Of a DNA stretch of 64,000 nucleotides, positions 1-7,352 are shown in pieces. This DNA is from Lentzea albida. GTDB lineage: Bacteria > Actinomycetota > Actinomycetes > Mycobacteriales > Pseudonocardiaceae. The stretch is from contig NZ_FOFV01000004.1 of assembly GCF_900111005.1 (NCBI RefSeq), positions 124,001 through 188,000 of the forward strand, read 5' to 3'. Numbering within the stretch: the first letter of the stretch is position 1; every line of letters begins with the position of its first letter. The notes beneath the pieces are model-generated. The model searched no databases. It saw nothing but the letters and a program-made list of their open reading frames with translations, and had not been told where the DNA came from. Both the position numbers and the translations under genes were made by a program.

Positions 1-1
1 T

Positions 2-427
2 CCGGCGCTCGGCCGGCGTTGGTGGGCCGCTGCCGGTGGTGGCGCGTTCGCGTCCGACGCCTCCGGGGAGCGCGCCATCTCCGTGTCGGGCGTGCGTTCT
101 CTCGAAGACGCCTACGTGTCCACGACGGACATCAAGTCGTGGGTGACGTACCACTCTCGCGAGGCCTATCTGCGTCTTGTGGACGCGACCTGGGAGAGCC
201 GCGCGTTCGGCGACTTCTACCAGCACTGCCTGGTGGCGGAGGGCGCGATCGACCTGGCCCCCGAGTGCGTGGCGAACCCGTGGGACATCGCCCCGTTCCA
301 GGTCCTGGTGACCGAGGCAGGTGGCCGTTTCACCTCGCTCGACGGCGAGGAGCGCTACGACGCCGGCAGTGTGCTGACGTCGAACGGCCACCTGCACGAG
401 GAAGCCCTCAAGCTGTTGGCACGGTGA
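2..427 (+). CDS. hisN: Histidinol-phosphatase / inositol monophosphatase family protein, 3' part
   Basis: The gene enters the window from the left in frame 2, so its N-terminal half, including the first metal-binding motifs, is missing; the visible 141 residues end at TGA 425-427. The start reads PALGRRWWAA, followed by DAYVSTTDIKSW and then NPWDIAPFQVL plus TEAGGRF. That last segment is the WD-x-A/P-x(n)-AGG signature holding the third metal-ligand aspartate of the IMPase superfamily. Actinobacterial histidinol-phosphatases (HisN, histidine biosynthesis) share this layout, but other inositol-phosphatase-like members cannot be excluded from a fragment. Its 3' end overlaps the convergent small gene at 408-662 by 20 bp. 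Confidence 0.8.
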   Translation, partial: PALGRRWWAAAGGGAFASDASGERAISVSGVRSLEDAYVSTTDIKSWVTYHSREAYLRLVDATWESRAFGDFYQHCLVAEGAIDLAPECVANPWDIAPFQVLVTEAGGRFTSLDGEERYDAGSVLTSNGHLHEEALKLLAR

Positions 428-662
428 GGGTTCCGCGCGCGACCTGGGCCCAGGCGAGGCGTCCGAAGAGGTAGTGGCAGGCCACGCCCTCGTCGTCGAA
501 CCGGGCCCAGTCGTAGCGGTTGCCCTGCTCCTGCCAGAACACCTCGTAGCCGGTCTCGTCGGCGAGGAGGCACCAGCGGCCCTCCGTCTCCTCGCCGAGG
601 CTGACGACGTCGTCCGGCACGCCGATCCTGGTCAGCCACTCGGGCAGCTGTTCGACGTTCAT
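408..662 (-). CDS. Putative immunity protein for the adjacent TNT toxin
   Basis: An 84-residue acidic, soluble protein (MNVEQLPEWLTRIG at the N-terminus, FWQEQGNRYDWARFDDE in the middle) with no signal peptide or membrane segment. I do not recognise a named family with certainty. Its start codon overlaps the stop of the upstream TNT-domain gene as ATGA (659-662), so the two are translationally coupled. A small gene placed directly after a polymorphic toxin, in the same operon, is the standard position for a cognate immunity protein; in M. tuberculosis the TNT toxin is likewise neutralised by a small cytosolic antitoxin (IFT) encoded just downstream. The immunity role is inferred from position, not from sequence similarity that I can demonstrate. 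Confidence 0.68.
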   Translation of the reverse strand: MNVEQLPEWLTRIGVPDDVVSLGEETEGRWCLLADETGYEVFWQEQGNRYDWARFDDEGVACHYLFGRLAWAQVARGTLTVPTA

Positions 663-3181
663 GCCGTGATCTCCGTGAGGTAGCCGAGCGCGACGAGGTC
701 CGCGACGGGGTAGGTGGTGCGGTAGCGGCTCGCCCCGCCGGGCTGGCCGAACCAGGGCGCGCTGATCGTGCGGTGGACGGGCAGGTCCTTCTCGACCCGG
801 TACCGCCGGTAGCCCTCGGCCGCGGCCCGGGGCGGCAGCGAGCGCTGGGCGAACGGGGTGCCCGCCACGTTGAGGACGCGGCCCTCCGGGGTGCCGAACC
901 GGTCGAGCTCGGCGCCCGCCTCCAGCACCTCGGGCAGGCTGTCCTCGTAACCGCCCTCGCGTTCGAGCGGCCAGCGCGGGGTGCCGTCCTCGTGCAGGAA
1001 CAGGCCCTCCCAGTCGCGTTCGTGCATGCCCGCGAGCGGGTCGTGGCCCTCCAGCAGCTCCTGCACGATCGGGTGATCCTTGCGGAGCCCCTCGGAGTGC
1101 TTCGACGGCTTCGGGGCGGACAGGTCGATCGCCTGCGGGTGGTCGCCGGGGGCGAACCTCGGGACCGGCTGCTCCTCCGTCTGCGGAGGCGGCGGGAGCT
1201 GACGGGCCGGCTTCGGGGCGAGGCGCGGAGCCCGTCCCGCGCTGAGGAAGACCGCCATGAACCAGCTGCCGGCCGCCGCCGCGGTGTAGGTGTGGCCGAG
1301 GATCTCGCCGGCGAGCCCCGAGGCCAGGGCCTGGGTCTCGCGGTTCTCCAGGCGGTCGCTCAGGGCGTGCGAGGCCGGTGCCGAGACGCCGAGGTCGACG
1401 CCGGGAGCGGCCGGGCTCGCGATGGTGTCGCCGACCTTGCGCTCGCCCGTGTCCTGCACGGTCGCGATGTCGCCGTCCCGCGCCGCGTCACCGTCCTTCG
1501 CCAGGTCCCTCGCCAGGTCCTTGGCCAGGGCGTCCTTCGCCGCCACCTGCGGACCCTGCGCCTGGGAGGCGGCCTGCGTGCCGCCGTGGGTCTGGCCCTG
1601 CACCTGGCCCGGCTGGGTCGTGGTGGCCTGACCGCCGAACTGGGTGGGCTGGTTGCCCGCGAACTGGGCCGGCACGCCACCGGTCTTGCCTGCTGCCTGG
1701 GGACCGGACTTGGCGTCACCCGACCTGAGCTCGCCGGCCTTCGCCTCACCGGCCTTGGCCTCGGCGGCCTTCGCGGCCTGCTGGGCCTGCTGCGCCTGGG
1801 CCGGTTGTCCCTGCTGCGCCGCTGGGGCCGGCTGGCCCGCGACCGCGCCGACCTGGGAGGCGGCCGCCGGAACACCGCTGACAGCACCACCCACGGCACC
1901 GCCGACGGGACCGCCGATCGGACCGGCGGCCGGAGGACCACCCACCGCGGGGCCCGCGGGAGCGGCTGCCGCGGCAGCGGGTGCCGCGGCCTGGGGCGCG
2001 GCAGGAGCCGGACCGTGCGCCTCAGCGCCGCGGACCAGCGTCGGGTCGAGCACGGCGGCGGAAGCCTGGGTCGTGCCCTCGGCGATCGGGCCGAGGCTGC
2101 CGTGGACGCTCGGGATCGCGTCGGCCACCGGCTGCGCGACGGGCGCGGTGACGTGGCCGACCGCGTTGCCCACGTCGGCGACGAGTCCGGGGACGACACC
2201 GCCCTTGCCCTCGCCACGGCCCTGACCCTGACCCTGTCCCGGACCCTCGCCCGGTCCCTGGCCGGGTCCGTCGAGCACCGGGCCGAGGGTCTCGTGGGCG
2301 CCGGGCACCGCGTGGACGACCGGCTGCACCGCGGCCGCGACGGGCGCGGTGACGGGTGCGGCGGCGTCGAGAACGGGAGCGGCGACCTCCGTCACCGCAC
2401 CGACGACAGGTGCGAGAGGTGCCGTGACAGCGCCGACGACGGGCGCGACCGGAGCGGTCACGGCGCCGACGACGGGTGCGACGGCCTCGGTCACCGGGGC
2501 GACCACGGCGGCGACGGGTTCGACGACAGGTGCGACCACGCTCGCCACCGGCGCGACGACGGCACCCGCGACCGGCGTCACGACGTCACCGACGAGGCCG
2601 AGCAGGCCACCGCTGGTGCCACCGGGCCCGTGAGCGCCGGGGGCGGTGTTGACGGGCTGCGAGCCGTGGGTCGCCATGTCGATGCCGCTGTCGAGCCGGA
2701 TGGCGGAGGTCAGCGTGTTCTGGAGGTTCGCGACGTTGGCCGCGGCCCCCTTGGTCAGCGTGTCGAGACCGAGCAGCGCGGCGGGGTTGCCGGCGTTGGC
2801 CGAGACCGTCGCGGCGTCGTTGTTCTTGGCGAGCACCACGAGTTCGCGGACGATCTCGACCTTCGCGGCACCGACCTGCTTGGCGGCGTGGTCGAGCCGG
2901 TCCGCGGCGGCGTGGCACCCGCGGGCGGCGCGCTGGAAGTCGCCGTCGGGGCCCACGACCTTGGCCCAACGCCCGCGAGCGGCGTCACCCGTGGAACCGG
3001 TGACCCCGTCCAGGGCACGCCCGGCGGCACCGTCGGACGACGTCCCGAGACCCTTGATCTTGTCGCCCGCCTCGCGCCAGGCGACGGCGCTGGAGCGCAT
3101 GGCGTCCTCGTCGGCCTTGGGCCACGTGACACCGGCCTTGGCCGCGACGTCGGCGAGTTCGGCGGGAAGCTCGATGCCCAT
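659..3181 (-). CDS. Large type VII-associated toxin with C-terminal TNT (NAD+ glycohydrolase) domain
   Basis: An 840-residue CpnT-like protein. Residues 1-170 form an alpha-helical WXG-like domain (GVTWPKADEDAMRSSAVAWRE), as in proteins exported by type VII secretion. Residues about 190-300 are a degenerate PVVGAVTAP-type repeat, and 300-600 is a low-complexity Gly/Pro/Ala/Gln linker. The last 110 residues match the tuberculosis necrotizing toxin fold: ELDRFGTPEGRVL, then QRSLPPRAAAEGYRRYRV, then APWFGQPGGASRY. TNT domains hydrolyse NAD+. The DRFG arginine and the QPGG glutamine are visible, but I cannot assign the catalytic His with confidence. There is no Sec signal. It lies third in an operon, 1 bp after an ESX-like gene and coupled to a putative immunity gene. 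Export route and toxicity are inferred. Confidence 0.85.
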   Translation of the reverse strand: MGIELPAELADVAAKAGVTWPKADEDAMRSSAVAWREAGDKIKGLGTSSDGAAGRALDGVTGSTGDAARGRWAKVVGPDGDFQRAARGCHAAADRLDHAAKQVGAAKVEIVRELVVLAKNNDAATVSANAGNPAALLGLDTLTKGAAANVANLQNTLTSAIRLDSGIDMATHGSQPVNTAPGAHGPGGTSGGLLGLVGDVVTPVAGAVVAPVASVVAPVVEPVAAVVAPVTEAVAPVVGAVTAPVAPVVGAVTAPLAPVVGAVTEVAAPVLDAAAPVTAPVAAAVQPVVHAVPGAHETLGPVLDGPGQGPGEGPGQGQGQGRGEGKGGVVPGLVADVGNAVGHVTAPVAQPVADAIPSVHGSLGPIAEGTTQASAAVLDPTLVRGAEAHGPAPAAPQAAAPAAAAAAPAGPAVGGPPAAGPIGGPVGGAVGGAVSGVPAAASQVGAVAGQPAPAAQQGQPAQAQQAQQAAKAAEAKAGEAKAGELRSGDAKSGPQAAGKTGGVPAQFAGNQPTQFGGQATTTQPGQVQGQTHGGTQAASQAQGPQVAAKDALAKDLARDLAKDGDAARDGDIATVQDTGERKVGDTIASPAAPGVDLGVSAPASHALSDRLENRETQALASGLAGEILGHTYTAAAAGSWFMAVFLSAGRAPRLAPKPARQLPPPPQTEEQPVPRFAPGDHPQAIDLSAPKPSKHSEGLRKDHPIVQELLEGHDPLAGMHERDWEGLFLHEDGTPRWPLEREGGYEDSLPEVLEAGAELDRFGTPEGRVLNVAGTPFAQRSLPPRAAAEGYRRYRVEKDLPVHRTISAPWFGQPGGASRYRTTYPVADLVALGYLTEITA

Positions 3182-3182
3182 G

Positions 3183-3497
3183 TCAGCCGTCCAACCTTCT
3201 CATCGCGGAAGCGTTGCTCTGCTCGACGTGGCGGTACGTCGCCGCCGTGGAGGCGAGCTTGTCGCCGACGTCGCCCAACGTCGTCGCGAGCCCGGCCAAC
3301 GCCCCGCTCGCGTCACCGGCGGGCTTCTCGTGCGAGGAGGCGAAGCTCCGCCCGACCGCGTCGTCCCCCCAGCAGGCCCCGAACCCGGCGAGCGCCCGCT
3401 CCAGCGCCCCGGCGATCTCGGTGGCCTGCCCGGCGAATCCCTTGAGCTCACGCGCCCCGGCGTCCAACCGCTCGAGGTCGGCCGAGTACCCGGTCAT
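3183..3497 (-). CDS. ESX/WXG100-like type VII secretion protein
   Basis: A 104-residue all-helical protein without signal peptide (MTGYSADLERLDAGARELKG, then GFGACWGDDAVGRSF, then LASTAATYRHVEQSN). The W-G-D-D turn between two long helices is the WXG-type hairpin, and the size is that of ESAT-6/EspC-like substrates. It starts inside the stop codon of the YbaB-like gene (ATGA, 3494-3497) and ends 1 bp before the TNT effector start. The likely role is export partner or targeting subunit for the toxin. The exact subfamily (WXG100 versus EspC-like) is not resolvable by eye. Confidence 0.75.
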   Translation of the reverse strand: MTGYSADLERLDAGARELKGFAGQATEIAGALERALAGFGACWGDDAVGRSFASSHEKPAGDASGALAGLATTLGDVGDKLASTAATYRHVEQSNASAMRRLDG

Positions 3498-3979
3498 CGG
3501 ACCCTCCTGTTGATGAGCTCGGAGTCGAGCCAGCTCTCCCGCTGCTCGTTGTCCTCGTCGTCGTCCACACGCCGGCGGACGGGCTGGTACCCGAGATCCA
3601 GGGTCTCGGTGTCGTCGGCCGCGTACTCGTCGGGCCGCAGGTCCGCGGTACCGGCCACCACCGCCGCAGGATCGGTCGAAGCGGGCAGCACGGCACTGAG
3701 CGCCTGATAGGTCTCCTCGGCCGCACCAGCGGCAGCCGCCGCAACGGTGCGCACGATCAGCTCGGCCAGTTGCTCGGGCCGATGCCGCCGATAGGCCAGC
3801 TCGGAGAGCTCGAGGTGAGTCAACCGCCCACCCGACCCGACGGTCGCGGTGACCATCCCGTCGGGACTGGAAGCCTGCCCGGACACAGCGGCCAGCTCGC
3901 GCTGCACCGACACCAACTGCTCGCGGCTGCGCCGGTAGTCGGCGAGCAGCTCCTCGACCTGCGCACGGTGGTCGTCCAC
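3494..3979 (-). CDS. YbaB/EbfC-fold protein, EspL-like
   Basis: A 161-residue protein whose N-terminal 100 residues follow the YbaB pattern: an amphipathic helix (HRAQVEELLADYRRSREQLV), a short beta-meander with SSPDGMVTATVGSGG and LTHLELS, then a second helix (PEQLAELIVRTVAAAAAG). The C-terminal 60 residues are acidic and disordered. In mycobacterial ESX-1 the YbaB-like EspL acts as a cytosolic partner of secreted Esp proteins, so a chaperone role for the downstream ESX-like protein and TNT toxin is more plausible than nucleoid binding. It is the first gene of the four-gene operon. The GTG start is supported by GAGGGGGA a few bases upstream. Confidence 0.72.
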   Translation of the reverse strand: MDDHRAQVEELLADYRRSREQLVSVQRELAAVSGQASSPDGMVTATVGSGGRLTHLELSELAYRRHRPEQLAELIVRTVAAAAAGAAEETYQALSAVLPASTDPAAVVAGTADLRPDEYAADDTETLDLGYQPVRRRVDDDEDNEQRESWLDSELINRRVR

Positions 3980-4062
3980 CGAGTCCCCCTCACACGCATA
4001 GCCCTGGGCTCAGGCTCTGAGACGCCGTTGCCCATAGATCGGTTCCCAGCGGATTCAGTTAC

Positions 4063-4068
4063 TAGGAT
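4063..4068 (+). promoter_or_regulatory. -10 box for leaderless MaoC gene
   Basis: TAGGAT lies exactly 7 nt before the ATG at 4076, the spacing at which transcription would begin on the start codon. No Shine-Dalgarno is visible, and a good -35 is not obvious. Confidence 0.6.
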
Positions 4069-4075
4069 CAACGAG

Positions 4076-4513
4076 ATGATCGCCTTCGAGGATCTGCCCG
4101 CAGGCCGCATCATCCCGCTCGGCGAGCTCACCGTCGACCGGGAGGACATGCTGGACTTCGCGAGGAAGTTCGACCCGCAACCGTTCCACCTCGACGACGA
4201 GGCGGGCAAGACCTCGATTTTCGGCGGTCTGTCCGCCTCCGGCTGGTACACCGCCTCACTCTGGATGCGCCGCTGGGTCGACGAGGTCCTCTCCGACTCC
4301 ACCTCCCAGGGCTCGCCGGGAGGCCGCGAACTCTCGTGGCTGGCCCCGGTGTACCCCGGCGACACGCTGACGTTCGCGGCGGAGGTGCTGAGCGCGCGGC
4401 TGTCGAAGAAGCGGCCGGGGTTGGGGCTGGTGGAGTTCGAGGGGACGGCTCGGCGGGGCGACGAGCTGGTGTACCGGTTCGTGGCGACGGGGATGTTCAC
4501 GGCGCGGGGCTGA
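4076..4513 (+). CDS. MaoC-like (R)-hydratase
   Basis: A 145-residue single hot-dog domain protein. DREDMLDFARKFDPQPFHLD contains the hydratase-2 signature with the catalytic Asp and His (FDPQPFH), followed by GLSASGWYTASLW for the central helix and WLAPVYPGDTL. This family hydrates enoyl-CoA thioesters or dehydrates 3-hydroxyacyl-CoA. ATG 4076 is chosen because TAGGAT sits 7 nt upstream and homology begins there; the frame is open further upstream but would run into the divergent operon. It stands alone, divergent from the toxin operon. Substrate chain length is unknown. Confidence 0.85.
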   Translation: MIAFEDLPAGRIIPLGELTVDREDMLDFARKFDPQPFHLDDEAGKTSIFGGLSASGWYTASLWMRRWVDEVLSDSTSQGSPGGRELSWLAPVYPGDTLTFAAEVLSARLSKKRPGLGLVEFEGTARRGDELVYRFVATGMFTARG

Positions 4514-4679
4514 CGGCGGCGGGACGCACGGCGGCGGGACGCACGGCGGCGGGCTGACGGCGGCGCACGGCGGCGGGCCGGTGCGCCTGACCGGCGCGAC
4601 GCCGAAGGCGAGCCGGACGATTGCCGCGATGCTGCAGGCGAGCCGGACGACTGCCGCGATGCCGCAGGCGAGCCGTCCT
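4513..4679. repeat. Two tandem-repeat tracts downstream of maoC
   Basis: From 4513 a 15-bp unit (ACGGCGGCGGGACGC) is present twice exactly (4513-4527, 4528-4542), then in shortened, diverged copies to about 4580. From 4607 a 30-bp unit beginning GGCGAGCCGGACGA repeats at 4607, 4637 and partially at 4667. No convincing gene covers them. They occupy the first part of a 464-bp gap between the MaoC and HMG-CoA lyase genes. Confidence 0.8.
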
Positions 4680-4694
4680 GAGCAAAGAGGAACC

Positions 4695-4772
4695 GGCGGT
4701 GGGGTCCCATCACGAGTCGCGCCACAGCTCTTGCTGCATGCCTGGTGCGGCTTGGGATGGGACCCCACCGCC
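4695..4772. repeat. Perfect 17-bp inverted repeat with 44-nt loop
   Basis: GGCGGTGGGGTCCCATC (4695-4711) is matched by its exact reverse complement at 4756-4772. The 17-bp arms make a very stable stem. No poly-T follows. It may be an intergenic mobile or structural element or a bidirectional terminator between the convergent maoC and HMG-CoA lyase genes. Confidence 0.75.
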
Positions 4773-4866
4773 ACCGCAACCAAACCAAGCAACCGGCAGC
4801 CGCCCTAAGCAGCAGGCATGCCATCAGCCCCAGGCGGCGCTACCCCCTGATCAGATTGCCGGGAGT

Positions 4867-4885
4867 CTGGGGGCAGAGCCCCCAG
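4867..4885. terminator. GC-rich hairpin, candidate terminator for HMG-CoA lyase operon
   Basis: CTGGGGGC and GCCCCCAG pair perfectly around a 3-nt AGA loop. It lies about 90 bp beyond the stop of the minus-strand HMG-CoA lyase gene. Similar short GC-rich hairpins are common between actinomycete genes. The remaining part of this gap (4886-4977) is A/C-rich on the plus strand, with no gene that I can see. Confidence 0.55.
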
Positions 4886-4977
4886 GGGAAGCACGCAAGG
4901 CGACCAGGCCGCCCGCAACAGCGACAACGCAAAAGCAGCCACCCGCAAAAGCAGCCATGCACAAGCCGCGGGACCAC

Positions 4978-5907
4978 CTACTTGGTCAAAGCCCGAACCA
5001 CCCGAGAAGGACTGGGCCGCCCCAACTGCTCAGCCATCCAAGCCGAAGTCTCGACCAGCCGATCCAAATCGACCCCGGTCTCAACCCCCAACCCGTCCAA
5101 CATCCACACAAGATCCTCGGTAGCGAGGTTCCCAGTAGCCGACTCGGCGTACGGACACCCACCCAACCCACCGGCAGAAGAGTCCACAGTGGTCACCCCA
5201 CACCGCAAGGCAGCCAACGTGTTCGACAACGCCTGCCCATAGGTGTCGTGGAAGTGCACAGCAAGCCGGGAAACATCCCCGAACCCACCCAACAAGGCCT
5301 CGACCTGCCCAGGCGTGGCCACCCCGATGGTGTCCCCCAGCGAAAGCTGCGAACACCCCATCTCCAGCAACCGCTCCCCGACCCGGACGACCTGGGCGGG
5401 ATCAACAGCCCCCTCCCAGGGGTCGCCGAAGCACATCGACACGTACCCGCGCACGTCCAGACCAGCCGCCAAGGCCCGAGCGACAGTCGGCTCGAACATC
5501 TCGAACTGCGAGTCCAAGGTCCGGTTCAGGTTGCGAGAGGCGAACGTCTCCGTGGCCGAAGCGAAGATCGCGATGTGCGTGACCCCGGCCTCCAGCGCAC
5601 GGTCCAGTCCACGCTCATTCGGCACGAGCACCGGATAAACGACCCCGGGCGCCCGCGAAAGACCGGCCAGCAGCTCGGCTGCGTCGGCCAGCTGCGGCAC
5701 CCACTTGGGGTGCACGAAGGACGTGGCCTCCAAAACGGACAGTCCGGCGGAAGCCAGTCGTGCCAGGAACTCCAGCTTCACCGACACCGGCACCACGACG
5801 GACTCGTTCTGCAGTCCGTCGCGGGCACCGACCTCCCAGATCGTCACCTGCGAGGGCAACGAGCCGCCGGGCACCACGTCCGGCAGACCGACCTCACGCG
5901 CGCCCAT
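4978..5907 (-). CDS. mvaB: Hydroxymethylglutaryl-CoA lyase
   Basis: A 309-residue TIM-barrel protein of the HMGL-like family, which cleaves HMG-CoA to acetyl-CoA and acetoacetate in leucine catabolism. Visible motifs in order: WEVGARDGLQNE (catalytic Asp/Arg region), FVHPKWVPQLADA, SLGDTIGVATP, VHFHDTYGQAL (metal-binding HxH) and the HMGL signature GLGGCPYAESATGN with the catalytic Cys. Length is normal for bacterial lyases. Its start overlaps the end of the PH-domain gene by 14 bp, so the two are co-transcribed. Its last third uses more G- and T-ending codons (CGG, GTT, TCT, CCT, GCT, TTG) than its C/G-ending neighbours. Confidence 0.92.
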   Translation of the reverse strand: MGAREVGLPDVVPGGSLPSQVTIWEVGARDGLQNESVVVPVSVKLEFLARLASAGLSVLEATSFVHPKWVPQLADAAELLAGLSRAPGVVYPVLVPNERGLDRALEAGVTHIAIFASATETFASRNLNRTLDSQFEMFEPTVARALAAGLDVRGYVSMCFGDPWEGAVDPAQVVRVGERLLEMGCSQLSLGDTIGVATPGQVEALLGGFGDVSRLAVHFHDTYGQALSNTLAALRCGVTTVDSSAGGLGGCPYAESATGNLATEDLVWMLDGLGVETGVDLDRLVETSAWMAEQLGRPSPSRVVRALTK

Positions 5908-6418
5908 CGACCACTCCCGGGTAGAAGTCGTCGTCGGGGTTGTCGTTCACCTCTCGGTACAACATCGTGTGCACCTTCTCCACGGACGGGATGTCGTCGA
6001 ACTCGAGCGGCTCGTCCGAGGCCGACTCGATGATCAGGGTGCCGCAGCCGAGCAAGCGGTCCACCAGACTGTGCTCGAAGCGCACGCTGTTCACACGAGC
6101 CAAAGGGATGTCGAGGCCTGTGCGCTTGAACACGCCCTCGCGGTACATCACGCGGTCCGACGTGATGATGAAGTGCGTGGTGCGCCAGCGCAGCAACGGC
6201 GCGATGGTCAGCCACAGGACCAACACCGCGCCGATGACGGCCAGCACGACGTACGCGATGCCGGCCCACGACTGGTCCGCGACGAGTCCTGCCAGGTAGG
6301 TGCCGAGCGCGACGACCACCAGCAGCCAGAACACCGGGAAGATCAGCATCTTCCAGTGGGGGTGCTTGTGGATCACGACGTGCTCGCCGGAGCTCAGCAG
6401 GTCGTCGGGGTAGGCCAT
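5894..6418 (-). CDS. PH-domain (bPH2, DUF304-like) membrane protein
   Basis: A 174-residue protein. The N-terminus is cytosolic (MAYPDDLLSSGEHVVIHKHPHW), two transmembrane helices follow at about 24-46 and 53-75, then a bacterial PH domain (HFIITSDRVMYREGVF, then IPLARVNSVRFEHS, then CGTLIIESAS). Such proteins are of unknown biochemical function and sit in the inner membrane. In M. tuberculosis a comparable membrane gene (Rv3278c) lies next to birA, matching the order here. The gene appears leaderless, with a -10 box at 6425-6430. Confidence 0.82.
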   Translation of the reverse strand: MAYPDDLLSSGEHVVIHKHPHWKMLIFPVFWLLVVVALGTYLAGLVADQSWAGIAYVVLAVIGAVLVLWLTIAPLLRWRTTHFIITSDRVMYREGVFKRTGLDIPLARVNSVRFEHSLVDRLLGCGTLIIESASDEPLEFDDIPSVEKVHTMLYREVNDNPDDDFYPGVVDGRA

Positions 6419-6424
6419 GGGCCA

Positions 6425-6430
6425 ACCCTA
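6425..6430 (-). promoter_or_regulatory. -10 box for PH-domain gene
   Basis: On the minus strand TAGGGT is followed by 6 nt and then the ATG at 6418, the geometry of a leaderless transcript. Confidence 0.6.
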
Positions 6431-6431
6431 A

Positions 6432-7235
6432 CTACGCCGGGCGCAAATGCACCACGTCACCAGCGGACACGCCGTGGTCCCTGCCGTCGTCCCCGCGCAC
6501 GGCCAGGGTGCCGTCCTGCTCGATGCGCTGCGCGACTCCGACGAGCTCCACGCCGCCCGCCAGTTCGACGCGGACGCGCCTGCCGACGGTCGACGAGTGC
6601 TCGGTGTACTCCTCCAGCACGCCCGACTCGACCGCGTCGCCGCCGTTCTTGCGCCACACGCCTTCCAGCTGCGCCAGTTCGACGAGCAGCCGGAACGCGA
6701 GTTCGCCCCGGTCCAGTTCGGCGGCGTCCAGGTCCTCGAGCGACGTGGGTGCGAGGCCGCCGGGGGCGGGTTCGACGTCCGCGGGCAGCTTCGCCACGTT
6801 CAGGCCGATGCCGACGACGACCGAGCCGTCGGCGGTGATCTCGGACAGGATCCCGGCGCCCTTGCCCGCGGACGGGCCCAGCAGCAGGTCGTTCGGCCAC
6901 TTCAGCGACGCCTCGACACCAACCGATTGGGCGACCCGCACCAACGCCAGTCCGGCGATCAGGTTCAGCCACGGCAACCGGTCCGCGGACACCCCGGCGG
7001 GCTGGAACAGCACGCTCACGTAGAGGCCGCCCTCGGGCGACGACCAGGAGCGGCCACGACGGCCCTGCCCGGCGGTCTGCTCCAGGGCGATCAGCACGGT
7101 GCGGTCGACCGCGCTGGTGGCGGCGAGGTCGGCGTTCGTGGACGCAGTGGTCGCCACGACGTCGAGAGCGGCGTACGGGCCGTTGGGTGCGACAAGCCGC
7201 GAGCGCAGCTCGGCGGCGTCGAGTGCGGTGGTCAT
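6432..7235 (-). CDS. birA: Biotin-[acetyl-CoA-carboxylase] ligase
   Basis: A 267-residue class I biotin protein ligase without the N-terminal helix-turn-helix of E. coli BirA, so it is an enzyme and not a repressor. It makes biotinyl-AMP and transfers biotin to the lysine of carrier domains. Motifs: STNADLA, the biotin/ATP loop GQGRRGRSW (about 55-63), the KWPNDLLL motif with the catalytic Lys (about 109), [17 protein letters not shown], and a C-terminal SH3-like domain ([14 protein letters not shown]). It is divergent from the carboxylase beta-subunit gene; its only obvious local substrate is the biotin domain of AccA3 at 13929-15692. Confidence 0.93.
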   Translation of the reverse strand: MTTALDAAELRSRLVAPNGPYAALDVVATTASTNADLAATSAVDRTVLIALEQTAGQGRRGRSWSSPEGGLYVSVLFQPAGVSADRLPWLNLIAGLALVRVAQSVGVEASLKWPNDLLLGPSAGKGAGILSEITADGSVVVGIGLNVAKLPADVEPAPGGLAPTSLEDLDAAELDRGELAFRLLVELAQLEGVWRKNGGDAVESGVLEEYTEHSSTVGRRVRVELAGGVELVGVAQRIEQDGTLAVRGDDGRDHGVSAGDVVHLRPA

Positions 7236-7241
7236 CGCGCC

Positions 7242-7247
7242 AGGTTA
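7242..7247 (-). promoter_or_regulatory. -10 box for birA
   Basis: Minus-strand TAACCT, then 6 nt, then the birA ATG at 7235. No Shine-Dalgarno is present, consistent with a leaderless mRNA. Confidence 0.58.
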
Positions 7248-7338
7248 TGGGAACGGAAGAGAGTACGTGCGATCAACGGCGACCAACAGGTCGCCGTGAC
7301 CTGGACAACTGCACGGAGCAGTTCAGCAATGGTCTCGT

Positions 7339-7344
7339 TAGGCT
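7339..7344 (+). promoter_or_regulatory. -10 box for accD
   Basis: TAGGCT lies 8 nt before the accD ATG at 7353. The 103 bp between this gene and the birA start must hold both divergent promoters; no clear operator was seen. Confidence 0.55.
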
Positions 7345-7352
7345 GCGAGCCC

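Noticed and set aside
773..3445. Very long plus-strand open frame opposite the TNT operon
   Set aside because: It is Arg/Gly/Asp-rich without any recognisable domain and exists because GC-rich coding sequence on the other strand has few stops. The minus-strand genes have clear domains and couplings.
4581..4808. Small plus-strand open frame through the 30-bp repeats
   Set aside because: GTG start without ribosome site; the product mostly reflects the repeats and the inverted repeat. No support as a gene.
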